A DNA stretch of 64,000 nt from Chrysaora quinquecirrha (taxonomy: Eukaryota > Cnidaria > Scyphozoa > Semaeostomeae > Pelagiidae): contig JACTAT010000045.1 of the NCBI GenBank assembly GCA_014526335.1, positions 2,778,332 to 2,842,331 of the forward strand, given 5' to 3'. The translations under genes were made by a program, and so were the position numbers. How positions within the stretch are numbered: position 1 is the first letter of the stretch; each line of letters begins with the position of its first letter. Positions 30,801 to 42,365 of the stretch are shown here, one piece after another. Below the pieces are notes generated by a model, which saw only the letters and a list, made by a program, of their open reading frames with translations, ran no database searches and was not told the DNA's origin.

Positions 30801-33540
30801 CGATTGTTTAAATAATAATCACAAAAGATGGACAATGACTGGGTCTTACTTTTAAAAAAATCAGCTAATACACTTAATTTCTGAATATGAAACATAATAT
30901 ACTGTTGGATGAAGCATCAAAAATTGATAAATCTCATTAAAGACCCCTTTGAAATTCTAATCTCTGAATGAAATTTCAAGGCAAAATCAATGAATTATTA
31001 TTCACCATAGGGAAGCATCTCTAAACTAAAGGCTTCACTATTTAACAAACATTAGGCTTTACTTTAACAAATGGGTTAAGCTGCAAGCTCAAATTTTTAA
31101 TTAAGAATCAATGAAGGAATCTCAGCTTGAGTTTCTTAATTCAATTTCACTACACACAATTTATCCTGCAAACAGTACAGTACAAATGTGTGCCTGTACA
31201 AGTGTATGTATAGTTGCTCTCATGCCTCAAGTCTTTTGCTTAAATTATGGACAGGCAGTGCCTGTGAGAGGCTATGTACTCAGCATGTTTCTTGTTTAGC
31301 TCTGTGAAGCTCTTGTTGCAACAGAAACGTGAAGCTACCCACATTAATGTGCTTTGTTACTTCGATAATGGATTCTTGCTGGATGCCACAATTTCGAACC
31401 ATATTCATTCCATTTCACATAAATAAAATATTTTCACCGTTTTATTTATTCATGCCATGATAAATATATTAATTACTTCATGTTGAAATTTAAATTCATG
31501 TCATGCAGCATACCATCATGACCTGCAAGCTGAATCCAGGATATTTCTTCTTGTAGCTTTGCACAAATGGTGACCAGTGAATTGCTTTTCTGACTTTACC
31601 CCAAAGATTTGCCTAGGATGAAGATATATTTATGGATAACGCATTAAAAACGAACAATTTTAGGAGAATATTCAGACACAACTGATTTCGGCTTATTTCA
31701 TGAGAATAGACGCTTTCGATGAAAGGTTGCTGGGATTGAAGTTTATCAAAATTTTAAGATATCAAGTTTTTGATGCTCAAATCATATAAAGTATCTTAAA
31801 TTTAAACTGAGTCCAATGTTTCTCTGTTCTAACTCCTTATCATAAATTTTCAAAAACTTTCCATAAATCTGTCCTGCAAAATTCATTTTTGTGAAGCATA
31901 AGTTTTGTAAATATCAATTGCACCATGCAAATAATGTATGAAAAGTTCTACTAAGTGGAACCTAGGGAAACCTCTGTAAAATTAACATTTCCAAAGAGTT
32001 GAAAAATAATTTTGTCCAAAAGTTCATTTCTTCATGAAAACATCAAACAACTCTTTATATATTGGTGTAGTGAAGGGGGCAGGAGAGACAAGAGTCCTCG
32101 GGTGCCAAGTCATAGGGGGGGGGGCAAAATTAAAGTAAAATGTAAATTTAGGGATAACAAAATAATTGACTTTAAATGTGACTAAAAATGGAAAATAGAG
32201 TGTGCAACATTTGTGTCTGCCAATGGGTGCCAATAACAGTTGCTACGCCTCTGTTTTGGTTCTTTAAATAATGTGTGTTTAATACACTCTTTTTTTGATA
32301 AGAAACCTGTTTATAAGAAACTCAAACTTTCAGTACTCAACCCAAACTGATAAGAAACTCGCAGGTCTCAACAATCTTTAGAATAAGAAATATAGCATCC
32401 AGAAACAACCTTCTGTTACACCATAAGTGTCTATTTTTACAAAAAACAGCTGATGTAATTGTGAATTGTATTGCTTCTTCTATTTGTCAAATCTAAGTGT
32501 CAATTACCTACCTGTTTTGGCACTAGAAAATTTTGATCTCTAAAAAATGCTAAGAAACTTTCAGTACCAAAATTGTCCAAAAACTAAGAAACTTTGAGTA
32601 CTGAAAAAAATCTTAGTTTCTTAATAACAAAGTGAATTTCATGTGGGTTTGGAAATGTGGGAAAATTATGTGTCTAGGCTCGATTCTGAGGGGGGATCAC
32701 CAGCAGGTGCCCCTGAACCATTTGCAAAGGAGGAATAAACAGGTCTTGATTTCCAAATTTGTCTGATACTAAATAGTTTTAGTATTGAATATAATTTTGA
32801 TAAAATGCCAATTTTATAATTAATCTATCAATGAATTGTTTGTTGTTTTTGTTTATAAGATTCAAAACCACACGCTTTACAAAAGCATGTTTTCTTTTGT
32901 AACTACATAAAGAAGGCTGGCAGGAAATATCCAATCAAAACAAAATCTTTAGAGTAAATTTGCTTTTCCAATGTACCCAATATGTTGGCAAACAACCTGA
33001 AATCTAAGCATATATTTGCATGGAAAAACGATTTTCTTTATCTTATACCTTTTTATTTGCATTAAAACTGATTCCGGTTGAAGAATTATCATTTATCTCT
33101 GCATCTGATGAGCTATCTTCGATAGGCGCTGTATCAAAACTGCTCCAACTGCACAAACTCGAAGTTGAAACTTGCCTGATAACAGAACTATGATCTGACG
33201 TATTTTCATTTTCCAGGGACATTAGGCTAAGCTGATTTACTTCTAAATTAGGCCGATCTGTGCTGTTATCCATTAAGATTAAGTTTTTATCTGCGTTTTC
33301 GTGTGAGTTTCCTCTGCAGAGATTTTTCCGAAGTTGAGCGCTCTGGTTGCTCTGATCCTGTGAGTCTGTGTTTTGACCGACACTGGCAGGTGAATTCTCA
33401 TTTACCCGTACAACAGGTAGATCATAAATCTCCTTGGGCAGTTTGATAAAAGGTGTCTGTATATCTTTCAAAGTCAATGAGACTTTGTCGTCTGTTTGCA
33501 CATGGCGTCCATACTCAACATCACCGTCAAAGTTGGACAT
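27862..33540 (-). CDS. ITPK: Inositol-trisphosphate 3-kinase (3' exons missing)
   Basis: Phosphorylates Ins(1,4,5)P3 to Ins(1,3,4,5)P4 in calcium signalling. Exons: 33540-33049 (ATG, 164 acidic/Ser-rich residues, regulatory N-terminus), 31612-31514, 30716-30582, 29190-29127, 28991-28937, 28011-27862. All have GT/AG borders and compatible phases. Diagnostic stretches are [52 protein letters not shown], and [20 protein letters not shown] followed by GFRIEGIK, which match the ITPKA/B catalytic core. The IDFGKT catalytic part is not seen and should lie in the 500-N gap. Exon 2 is 99 bases where phase requires 100: one T is missing in the Tyr-Pro-Trp codons (a CCTTGG read as CCTGG), either an assembly error or a real frameshift. 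Confidence 0.93.
28246..28575. mobile_element. MITE, AAGAAACT type, 3' end lost
   Basis: Left end after TA (28244-28245): CACGTATACTTATATAAGAA. Words and internal sequence follow the 10521-10900 copy (CAGTACTGAAAG, AAGAGTTTCTTGAATATCC). The right end breaks off at TTTCAGAGTCTG, where the retroelement fragment begins. In the ITPK intron. Confidence 0.75.
28568..28733 (-). pseudogene. Retroelement fragment, RNase H-like region
   Basis: The reverse-strand translation reads [14 protein letters not shown], then [20 protein letters not shown]. The SKK...(S/T)xxAAExxA pattern is the RNase H-side segment of retrotransposon polymerases. Only about 55 codons survive in the ITPK intron. Confidence 0.6.
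29313..29608. mobile_element. MITE, AAGCAACT type
   Basis: Ends CACGCATTTTTTATAAGCAA and TTGCTTATAAAAAAAACTGT followed by GTG and TA. AAGTTGCTTA words. The right 60 bases (GGCCTTCTACATCTTAG...) recur at 38050-38100. Confidence 0.8.
29966..30175. mobile_element. Palindromic MITE, AGAGGTTTCCGCAAAAGATG type
   Basis: Nearly full-length hairpin. The outer ends AGAGGTTTCCGCAAAAGATG and CATCTTTTGCAGAAGCGTCT are inverted. The core repeats AAGGAATTCTGGGAATAATT on both sides of a short centre with GCTATGTAAAATACGTAA. A second copy is at 52377-52593. Confidence 0.8.
30236..30326 (-). repeat. tRNA-related SINE, copy 3 (diverged)
   Basis: Reverse strand: AGGTGCTATGAGCTTTGTGG, then GGTTAGAGCC, in the same order and spacing as the other SINE copies. 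In an ITPK intron. Confidence 0.55.
32285..32634. mobile_element. MITE, AAGAAACT type
   Basis: Left end after TA: CACTCTTTTTTTGATAAGAA. Right end CTTAGTTTCTTAATAACAAA followed by GTG; the right TA has mutated. The internal sequence closely matches 19888-20253. In ITPK intron 1. Confidence 0.8.
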
Positions 33541-34119
33541 TCTCTCTCTGTAATCCCTCCTAGTCCCGCAAGCAGCTTCTTTTCAACTAGCTTCTAGCCA
33601 AATAATTAACAATAAAAACAGTAAAACTCAAATATTACACATAATTCTTTGTTATTTACTGTTAACCAAGCTTACAGGCTTTCAAAGAAACAATAAAAAT
33701 ATGTAAAACCAAAGCTTTACTCTGTTTTCATTCCACACGCCATCAACTAATCTCAAGCAAATAACAAACAACCTCGATTTCGAACAGGAAAGAGGGCGGG
33801 GGCGTTCGGGGGTGATGAAACTACAACAATATGCCAGAAATTTGTTTTTTTTTTATTGGATTGGGTTTTTCTGTACATTGTCACGGAAGCCATACACATT
33901 CTTCCATATTTAATCCACTGATCCCTAAAAAGTCTTTATTCCTTTGCTTTTCTTTGCATTCTTACCTTGCCAAGTTTGTCCACACTGCAAGACCGTAAAA
34001 TAATTTTTAACGATCCATACACTCTTTTAACCCCCGTCGTATAAAGTCAGCAAACATTCCGCTCGGTGGACCTTGCAAATACAGTAGGTCCCGAGGAACA
34101 ACACAAACGCTGTCGCGTC

Positions 34120-34308
34120 CAGTGGCGTACCCAAAGGGGGAATAGGGGGTCCAGAATATGGTCCTCGAAGTTTGTCCAAAAACGTTGTAAAACTCCTGGG
34201 GGCAGAAAGGGCGCTTCCCCGCAACTGCGAGAGTTTGAAAGGCGTGGTCTGAAAATTTTTTTCCAAGATCCCCCCAGTTCCACTACTTTAGACCTGGATA
34301 CGCCACTG
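34120..34308. mobile_element. hAT-like MITE
   Basis: Inverted ends CAGTGGCGTACCCA and TGGATACGCCACTG. CAGTGGCGTA is a common hAT-type end. The flanking 8-mers (GTCGCGTC and GCTCGTGT) match only partly as a target duplication. Confidence 0.7.
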
Positions 34309-34685
34309 GCTCGTGTCCCAGTCTCTTATAACGGGAACATGAATTTTGATCATCAAGATCACAGGGATAATTTTTGTAGCGGGAAGGCATGGGGTGAGCG
34401 GAAAAGCATTTCAGTGCGCATGGACAGTTAGCCCCTCAACGCTGATTCGTTGAAGAGAAACCATTTTTTCTTTTGTTTAAAACAAAAGGGCAATGATCAC
34501 GTCTCCCCAACAATCAAGGGGAACATTCTTCAGAAACATTTCCCATATCATCGCATCGCATTGTGTCCTCGTCGTTCCGGACGTTTACGATTGTATAGGA
34601 ACATCAACATCGTCTTCGCGACGATATGGATGGAAACGCGGCTTTGCGTGCGCGCCTCTTCGCCTCTGTACAAGACATTATTCTG

Positions 34686-34844
34686 AACAAACTGTTGCGT
34701 GAGTAACTGCAAGTTAATACAGTCAACATTCCCTGGTCAACACCCTTTCACATCAATATTACCCTGGAGATAAGAACTTAAACATCGTCAACATTTCCAG
34801 ATACGTAAACAATATTCAGTTATCGTGTGACATTCGTCACGTAA
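34686..34844 (+). repeat. Segment duplicated at 37090-37240, copy 1
   Basis: Shared landmarks: CTGTTGCGTGAGT.AC, GAGATAAGA.CTT, CAACATTTCCAG, CAATATTCAGT.ATCGTGTGAC and GTCACG.AA. Copy 1 ends at GTAA, exactly where the next element is inserted. Confidence 0.7.
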
Positions 34845-35746
34845 GACACCCCCCAGTAACGACCCCGCTGGCCATTGCACATACGGCGGGGAAAATTCCA
34901 AAATCATACATTTTCAACGGCGATCACAAAAATAACGGCGGCGGGGAATAGAAAACTTCGGCGGAGACAAAAGCAAGATAATGTTTTTGCGAAACCTCTG
35001 ACTTATCGAAAGTGATCGAAGCACGTTCTTTCTGGTCGTCTGGTCCAATGCTGTTCGACGGTTTACACGCATTTTTTTTATAAGGAAGTGCTTTATAAGG
35101 AAGGTAGTACTCAGGGTGGCAAAAACTTAAGGAATTTCTAGTACTGGACCGGAGACTACTAAGGAATCTGACTTTTTCTTTAACTTAGCATTTCGATTAA
35201 AAAATGAAGTTTTGAATTAACAGAGCAAGCAATACTTATCGCCAATGGTTTTCAATCAGTATTCATTTCTACTCGTCTTCTGAAACCTTTATGACCTATA
35301 TTTCCTTGACCATTGGTTGTTTTTAAGAATCACAAAGTAAGAAATTAAGGAATTGCTAAGGAATATTGAGTACTCAATTTTCACCATCAGTTAAGGAATT
35401 TTCAGTACTGACCCTGAGCCGAACTTCCCTTCCTTATAAAAAAAATGCGTGTGATGATGATAAATCACGAGTTTCTTACCCAAAACAATGTTTTTCGAAA
35501 ATTGGACATACCTGATGCATGACTTTTATTGTTTCGGCCACCAAACCCCTCTCCCCAGCTAAAAGGTATCGTTAATTTGCGAAATAAAAGAATAACATAA
35601 GCGGGGAATTGAACTTTGGGAAAACCAAACCAGGAGACAAGGCGGGGAAGATTTTAGGTCAAACCTGGCGGTGAAAAATTTTTTGGCAGGTCATCATTTT
35701 ACCTTGGCGGGGAAGCATTTCCGCGGGGTCGTTACTGAGGGGTGTC
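34845..35746. mobile_element. TIR element with GACACCCC ends and GTAA duplication
   Basis: GTAA at 34841-34844 and 35747-35750. Inverted ends GACACCCCCCAGTAACGACC and GGTCGTTACTGAGGGGTGTC. GCGGGGAA words recur near both ends. Carries the nested MITE 35066-35451; otherwise non-coding. Confidence 0.85.
35066..35451. mobile_element. MITE, AAGGAATT type, nested
   Basis: TA precedes (35064-35065). Ends CACGCATTTTTTTTATAAGG / CCTTATAAAAAAAATGCGTG. AAGGAATTT and CAGTACT words in both arms. Full-length relative of 11454-11604. Confidence 0.85.
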
Positions 35747-35859
35747 GTAAGGGGCAGGCGACTAAAAATGATGTAGCAACTAGCAAAAACACCAACTTGT
35801 ATCTCGGCCATTTGGAACCTTCTTCAGCTCAGCACCATGCAAACACTTTTTTATACGGT

Positions 35860-36080
35860 AAATTGGGTCGCTGGAGGCGTCAAAATGAGGCTGAAAGTAC
35901 CTTAGGTTCCTTGTCGTGGAGTTGTCTTGTTATATTTTTGAATACTAATTCTTACAGCAAATCCATTTAAAATTGCTCCGTTTTCATAAATGAAGTTTTT
36001 TTTAGGGAAGTTCGATGGGAAATTCGGTTGTTTAGTTGTAGAAACCGTCTTTTCTTGAAAAAAGTTATTCCTACTTTTCA
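35860..36080 (+). repeat. Decayed fragment of the AAGGAAC-type MITE
   Basis: From AAAATGAGGCTGAAAG to the AAAAAGTTATTCC region this follows the interior of the 20341-20700 element (ATTTTTGAATACTAAT, TTACAGCAAAT.CAT) but has no intact ends. Confidence 0.6.
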
Positions 36081-36082
36081 TC

Positions 36083-37020
36083 AGAGGACATTTATTTAAC
36101 GGGCAACCCTAAACAAGAGACAAATACTTCTATCCCAAGTGTCTTTTCTTTGCAAAAATAAACCTCCATACAGCAGACACCCTCTACAAAGGATGTCCCT
36201 ACTTTTGGTTTACCAAAAAACCTGCAGTGGAACCTCCATTAACGGACACCTCTATTCAACGGGCAACCCTAAACAAGAGACAAATACTTCTATCCCAAGT
36301 GTCTTTTCTTTGCAAAAATAAACCTCCATACAGCAGACACCCTCTACAAAAGGATGCCCCTACTTTTGGTTTACCAAAAAACCTGCAGTGGAACCTCCAT
36401 TAACGGACACCTCTATTCAACGGGCAACCCTAAACAAGAGACAAATACTTCTATCCCAAGGGTCTTTTCTTCGCAAAAAAAATCATACAGCAGACACCCT
36501 CTACAAAGGATGCCCCTACTTTAGATTTACCAAAAAACCTGCAGTGGAACTTCATCAACATACACCTCTATTCAACGGGCAACTCTGAATAAGAGACAAA
36601 TACTTCCATCCCAAGTGTCTTTTCTTCGCAAAAATAAACCTCCATGCAGCAGACACCCTCTATAACGGATGCACCCTACTTTAGATTTACCAAAAAACCT
36701 GCAGTGGCACCTCCATCAACATACACCTCTATTCAATGGGCAACTCTGAACAAGAGACAAATACTTCTATCCCACGTGTCTTTTCTTTGTAAAAATAAAC
36801 CTCCACACCGCAGACACCCTCTATAACGGATGCACCCTACTTTAGATTTAGCAAAGAACCTGCAGTGGAACCTCCATCAACATACACCTCTATTCAACGG
36901 GCATCTCTGAACGACAGACAAATATTTCTATCCCAAAGGTCACTTCTTGGCAAAAATAAACCTCCATATAGCGGGCACTATTCTACGACGACAATTTGGC
37001 CCTCAGGTGTCTTTTGAATA
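36083..37020 (+). repeat. Tandem repeat of about 160 bp
   Basis: Five to six copies, spaced about 156-161 bases. Landmarks are GTGGAACCTCCATTAACGGA, CTATTCAACGGGCAACCCT, CAAGAGACAAATACTTCTAT and GCAGACACCCTCTACAAA. Copies diverge to the right. Non-coding. Confidence 0.9.
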
Positions 37021-37089
37021 GAGATCTTACTGTAAAGTGGTTTGGTTAGTTCCTACAGGCAATGCTGCGTGCGCGGCCGCCAGAATTTC

Positions 37090-37240
37090 CTTGAACCGTT
37101 GCGTGAGTCACTACGATGTGAGTACAACTGCAGAAATAACCCTTTCAACAACGATATTAGCCAAGAGATAAGAGCTTCAACATTTCCAGGTAGGTTGAGC
37201 AATATTCAGTCATCGTGTGACTTTTGTCACGCAAGTAAAG
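37090..37240 (+). repeat. Segment duplicated from 34686-34844, copy 2
   Basis: Second copy of the segment described at 34686, without the inserted TIR element. The pair brackets the TIR element and the 160-bp satellite. Confidence 0.65.
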
Positions 37241-37622
37241 ATGATGCGGCGCAGCAAAAATTAGTTTTTAACGCTGGCTTTTCGGACGTGTGACTAGAAC
37301 CAGGAACGACCAGGAAGGACGCCTAAACAAAGAAACGCAAACATGTATATTTGAACCATAGAAATGATTGAAACAAAACACGTGTTGTAATTTTTGGACG
37401 GGTAAAGAGGGGCAAAAATTTCTTTTCTTTTCGCCCCCTTGGCTTCGTGGCTGAATATGGACAGTCAGTTATTACAGATGAAAATGAATCTTTTTGCATT
37501 TTACTGATACACAGTTCTTCGATCATCCATTTCTCTATTTTCATACTATTAAATTGCATCCCATCTTCAATTTCTCGCCTCCAATTAAGTGCGCTTATCA
37601 GGGGGAGCGCTTGAGTCGAGTA

Positions 37623-38110
37623 CACGCATTTTCTTTTTGAAGGAAGTTTGGCTCAGGCTCAGTACTGAAAATTCCTTTAATGGTGGCCAAATTTGATAGT
37701 ATAGAGGCTAGCAACAGCAAAATTTGGAGTTATCCTATAGCTTTTTATGCAACATAGCGCTCGAACACTTAGTATACACCAAAGAAATACCAATCAAGAA
37801 CTACCATGTAATTGTTTTACCATATAGAGACTTTGTATTGAAAGTTAAACTGAAACCCCTCAATAAAATGCTTCACGTAATGAGTAACACTCCGTTGATA
37901 TGTGAGTTTATACGGCAAATGAATGGAAATAGCTTCTGTGTTGATAAATCCTCGATTTCTTGCAGTGATATAAATTATTTGAAATTTAAAATGTTGCTTA
38001 GGTTTTTTCCTGTTTTACTCCTGTGGCACTATACGTTGTTTAAAATTTTAGGCCTTCTACATCTTGGTTGCTTATAAGCGGTTGCTTATAAAAGTACTAC
38101 CTTCCTTATA
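37623..38110. mobile_element. Chimeric MITE
   Basis: The left end (TACACGCATTTTCTTTTTGA, AAGGAAGTTTGG, CAGTACTGAAAATTCC) belongs to the AAGGAATT type. The right part (GGCCTTCTACATCTTGGTTG, GCTTATAAGCGGTTGC) belongs to the AAGCAACT type of 29313-29608. It looks like a recombinant between the two. Confidence 0.6.
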
Positions 38111-38435
38111 AAGAGTCAGAAATAAGCAGAGGAATAATCTCACGCAAGAACAATAAATTTAGACATAAAGACACAGTTGAAATGAAAATATCAAGAAAAG
38201 GATCAAAAACAACATCCTTCAGGAACCTTTCCTTAATCTGAGATAAAGCAGACGGGAGTAATCTGTATAACATCACTGAGGAAATAACGTTGCACAAAGA
38301 TATCAGCGCATCTCAGTTTGAATTCGGACTCGAGCAGGTGGGACTGAATATTTTATGAGAAAAACAAACAACATTCATTAGTCCTTGAACGAAAAATACT
38401 AAGTTTAACTTGAGAAGGCCTAGAAATTCAAAGCC

Positions 38436-39224
38436 ATGAATGACCCAAACATTATTCAGTTCTTGTCATTGAGTTCTTCAGTTGCTCCTTGGGTCGTGAT
38501 GAAGAAAGTTTGGAAGGGCCTAGCGGATAAACACATCCTTGAAGGTGCTATGAAGGTTATCAGCTCGCAAGCAATGAAAATACAGAGCCGATCCCCACAA
38601 ACCAAGCTACAGTTCACATCCAAAAGCGTCTGGAAACTGGATGAATACAGAAGTTTTGTGAATGGGAGTGCTCAGATAAAAACAACGAAAACCTGGCCTG
38701 TTATGGTTGATAAAATGGGGACATTTATCGTGGCAGCAACAGACTTTAAAAACTTGCAAGTAGCAGAGAAAAACATTGCAGTTGAAATGATAACAAGCTC
38801 GACCGAGAATGAGAAGTGTTTTATTGCTGTGCGCTTAACAAATAGTGAAGATAACCGAAGCAAACATGAACTGGAGGATAAACTACGACAGGTTGTGAAC
38901 GACATACTTTGCAAGGACTACGAGAATTTCATTGGCTACGTGTTATACAAAAGAATAGACGTGAATATGGATAATGATGATATTACGGATGAAAATGCCT
39001 TTGACTGGATAGCTGAGATTTTTATCAAAAGAAAAGACACTGGTTTTTTAGAGAGAACTTTAGTTGACTGCACGCGGGAACTTTGTAATGACGATATAGA
39101 ACTGCAGTATGGGGTTTTTCAAGACGCTGGGGTCTTATCAGGGAGGAAGGGGTTCCCGTTAACCTTTAACATTTTCCCTTTGCTATTTAACACACGCATA
39201 CACACTACATTGTTGAAAGGGTAA
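38436..39224 (+). CDS. Unrecognised protein, 262 residues
   Basis: A single open frame begins MNDPNIIQFLSLSSSVAPWV and ends near FNTRIHTTLLKG. Composition is balanced and globular, with no signal peptide, clear membrane segment or Cys cluster. Residues about 55-200 (SKSVWKLDEYRSFVNGSAQI through DENAFDWIAEIFIKRKDTGF) look like genuine coding sequence. The last 30 residues are less convincing and could be intron read-through. I do not recognise the family. It lies just upstream of a LINE remnant but in an independent frame, and could be a host gene or an element-borne ORF. Confidence 0.5.
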   Translation: MNDPNIIQFLSLSSSVAPWVVMKKVWKGLADKHILEGAMKVISSQAMKIQSRSPQTKLQFTSKSVWKLDEYRSFVNGSAQIKTTKTWPVMVDKMGTFIVAATDFKNLQVAEKNIAVEMITSSTENEKCFIAVRLTNSEDNRSKHELEDKLRQVVNDILCKDYENFIGYVLYKRIDVNMDNDDITDENAFDWIAEIFIKRKDTGFLERTLVDCTRELCNDDIELQYGVFQDAGVLSGRKGFPLTFNIFPLLFNTRIHTTLLKG

Positions 39225-39459
39225 ACTGGATTTTTTGTGTGAATATAATGAAGAATACCGCAATTTTTACAAATTTACTCAAATCTTGCGTTTGCAGCAA
39301 ACGATAAACACGAAAATTAACACATATTTTCAACTTTCTTCTAGCTTTCTAATACTGCTTTCATACTGCAAGCATTGAACTGACTGCAAGTTGAGCCGAT
39401 TTAACTATGTCAGTTTTGCAAACGTTGCGTCCTGATTGGTCAGTTCAAACTTGCAAGTT

Positions 39460-40746
39460 CATATGGACAGAGATCTCAATCATCTACTTTACGCTGACGA
39501 CCTCATCCTTCTCTCTTCGTCAAGAGATGGTCTCCAAAATTGTTTAAATGCCCTGGGTTTCTATTCCCAAAATTGGGACCTAACAGTAAGCATTGAGAAA
39601 AGCAAGACAATGATTTTCAATCCAACTGGTAAAATGACAGAAAAACAGCCTTTTTCATACCTAGGCCACTCCCTTGAAATGGTTAGTGAATTCAGCTATC
39701 TGGGTATTACGTTTTCTATAAGTGGATCTTTTGCCAAAACAATCTAAACTCTTAAAGATAAAGCAAATAAGGCCACCTCTCGTAGATACTTCTTTTAAAT
39801 TCAATTTTGGTGTACCAACGTCGATGAATCTGTTTGACAAACTCATTCAACCTATTCTACTTTATGGGAGTGAAGTTTGGGGTTCCTTCACTCACCACCA
39901 GTTAAGCTCTATTACCAAAGACCCAACTTTATTCTGTAAATACCTACTTGACTTGCAAACAGAAAAAGCTAAACTTAAATTTTCGAAGCTAATTCTAGGT
40001 CAGAGAAAAACGTCTACCTTAGCTGTATATGGCGACTTATGTGCTATCCCATCTTCCCTTTTTAGTATCCTTCGTGCTGCAGTAAAATTTTGGCATCGAA
40101 TCTCTCAAAAAGATGATGAAACTTTGATTAAAAAAGTCTTCCTTGAGTGTCAATCCTTACACGATAATACCTCGAACTGGTTAAATACAGTTAAAACTAC
40201 TTTGAAGGCATTAGGGCTGTCACCTATCTGGAACTGTCCTGCGAATTTTTCTAGCAACTACGTACATAATAAGGTAAAAGACAATCTAACATCCCTGTTC
40301 AAAAACTATTGGCTTTCGGAATTATCCTTAGCTGATTCAAACTCGATAAGAAATAGGAAACTTCGTAATTACAACAAATTTAAAATTAATTTTAAACTAG
40401 AATCCTACCTTAAGACTGAAGTCCTAAGTTTTGAACACAGGAAAATACTTAGTAAATTCAGATGTAGTGACCATTCGCTTATGATTGAGGTGGGAAGACA
40501 CAAGGGTCTGAATGTAGAACAACGTTTGTGCAAAATGGGCCAGCTCGGTGTTACTGAAGATGAATTTCACTTCCTAATGGTATGCCCGGTTTATGATAAC
40601 CTGAGAGCTATTCTATTCTCGGCTGCCAAAGTTAAAATCTCCAATCCTGAAAGACAATTCACCACAATTCTGAGTAATGAAACTAGCGAAGTTATCCGCC
40701 CCTTAGCCAAATTCATTGCCGATGCGATGATGCTGAGAAAACTACA
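39460..40746 (+). pseudogene. LINE reverse transcriptase, 5'-truncated
   Basis: Starts inside RT at HLLYADDLILLSSSRDGL (YADD catalytic box), continues through SYLGITFS and LIQPILLYGSEVWG, and reaches the C-terminal segment EDEFHFLMVCPVYDNLR typical of non-LTR elements. A stop at 39745 and a frameshift near 39795 break the frame, and 5' truncation is typical of LINE insertions. The 3' end is separated from its tail by the foldback element starting at 40752; the tail is at 48132-48365. Confidence 0.88.
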
Positions 40747-40767
40747 GTTGACACCCCGGATAACGTA

Positions 40768-41335
40768 TGTGCAGTACAGCGGTGGTTGTGCAGTACAGCG
40801 GTGGTTGTGCAGTACAGCGGTGGTTGTGCAGTACAGCGGAGGGATAACATCAGTACAGCGGAGGGAAATCATCAGTACGGCGGAGGGATACCATGAGTAC
40901 AGCGGTGGGATAACATGAGTTGCGTGGAGGGGTACCATCAGTACAGCGGAGGGATACCATAAGTACAGCGGTGGGTGTTCAGTACAGCGGAGGGATACCA
41001 TGAGTTGTGTGGAGGGATACCATGAGTACAGCGGAGGGATACCATCAGTACAGCGGTGGTTGTTCAGTACAGTGGAGGGATGACTTGAGTACAGCGGTGG
41101 ATATTCAGTACAGCGGAGGGATACCATGAGTTGTGTGGAGGGATACCATCAGTACAGCGGAGGGATACCATCAGTACAGGGGTGGATGTTCAGTACAGCG
41201 GTGGGATCACATGAGTACAGCGGAGGGATATCATGAGTACAGCGGTGGATGTTCAGTACAGTGGAGGGATATCATGAGTACAGCGGTGGATGTTCAGTAC
41301 GGCGGTGGGATACCATGAGTACAGCGGTGGGCGTG
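40768..41335 (+). repeat. Left-arm minisatellite CAGTACAGCGG
   Basis: Some 35 units of 14-22 bases based on AGTACAGCGG(T/A)GG with spacers such as GATACCATG and GATGTTC. Inverted partners at 41800-42122 and 47665-48120. Confidence 0.9.
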
Positions 41336-41799
41336 CAACCTGTTTGAGAAATTGCAACGGTGTACTCAATATCCATAATTAGTTATAGTTTTAGCGATTC
41401 TTTATCAAGGTACGTAACAAGTTTGCAAGCCAATTTGTTTTTTGTGATTTCTTGTATTTGCAAGTATTCAAAACAACGATTAATGTTGATTTAGTCATGA
41501 ATTCAGCACTTTGTCAAAAAAACTGTACAATTTTTTTGTGAAACTAACTCTCCGTAGTAAAGCAGCAAATGTTGGAGAAATACAGGCACTTAGTAGCCAG
41601 CCAGTCTATTCCAAAAATCGCAGCCCACAGCAGGCTTGAGCTTGATTGTGTGAATTTATGCTGTCCCGTAGTGTACTCCCAGTGTACTTGATTTCTAAAC
41701 CTATCGAATGGGAAGAGCGAAACGCGTCTGTTTCTGCGCACAGATACTGCCATATTCGTGCAACACCGTTGCAATTTCTCAAACAGGTTGCACGCCCAC

Positions 41800-42122
41800 C
41801 GCTGTACTCATGGTATCCCACCGCCGTACTGAACATCCACCGCTGTACTCATGATATCCCTCCACTGTACTAAACATCCACCGCTGTACTCATGATATCC
41901 CTCCGCTGTACTCATGTGATCCCACCGCTGTACTGAACATCCACCGCTGTACTGATGGTATCCCTCCGCTGTACTGATGGTATCCCTCCACGCAACTCAT
42001 GTTATCCCACCGCTGTACTGAACATCCACCGCTGTACTCATGGTATCCCACCGCTGTACTGAACATCCACCGCTGTACTCATGGTATCCCTCCGCCGTAC
42101 TGATGATATCCCTCCGCTGTAC
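41800..42122 (-). repeat. Right-arm minisatellite, part 1
   Basis: Inverted CCGCTGTACTCATGGTATCC units, ending at the CTGTAC target of the 5.5-kb element. Confidence 0.88.
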
Positions 42123-42184
42123 TATGGGGTGAGGTGTGGGACAAAAATCCGTAATGCGTTTCGTCGAGGCATTCTTGATTTCGT

Positions 42185-42365
42185 GGTGGTGTTTTGGTGT
42201 GTCGTGGAGTGGTTTTAGTGTGTCGTGGAGTGGTTTCAGTGTGTCATGTAGTGGTTGTAGTATGTCATGTAGTGGTCTCATTATACCATGGTGGTCTGTA
42301 GAAAAGACCACATCGTAGAGTTGTTTCAATGTGTCGTGGAGTGGTTTCAGTATGTCGTGTATAGG
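42185..42365 (+). repeat. Subterminal repeats, left end of the 5.5-kb element
   Basis: Seven or so copies of a 20-21-base word, GTGTCGTGGAGTGGTTTCA, with variants (CATGTAGTGGT). Mirrored at 47385-47600. Confidence 0.85.
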
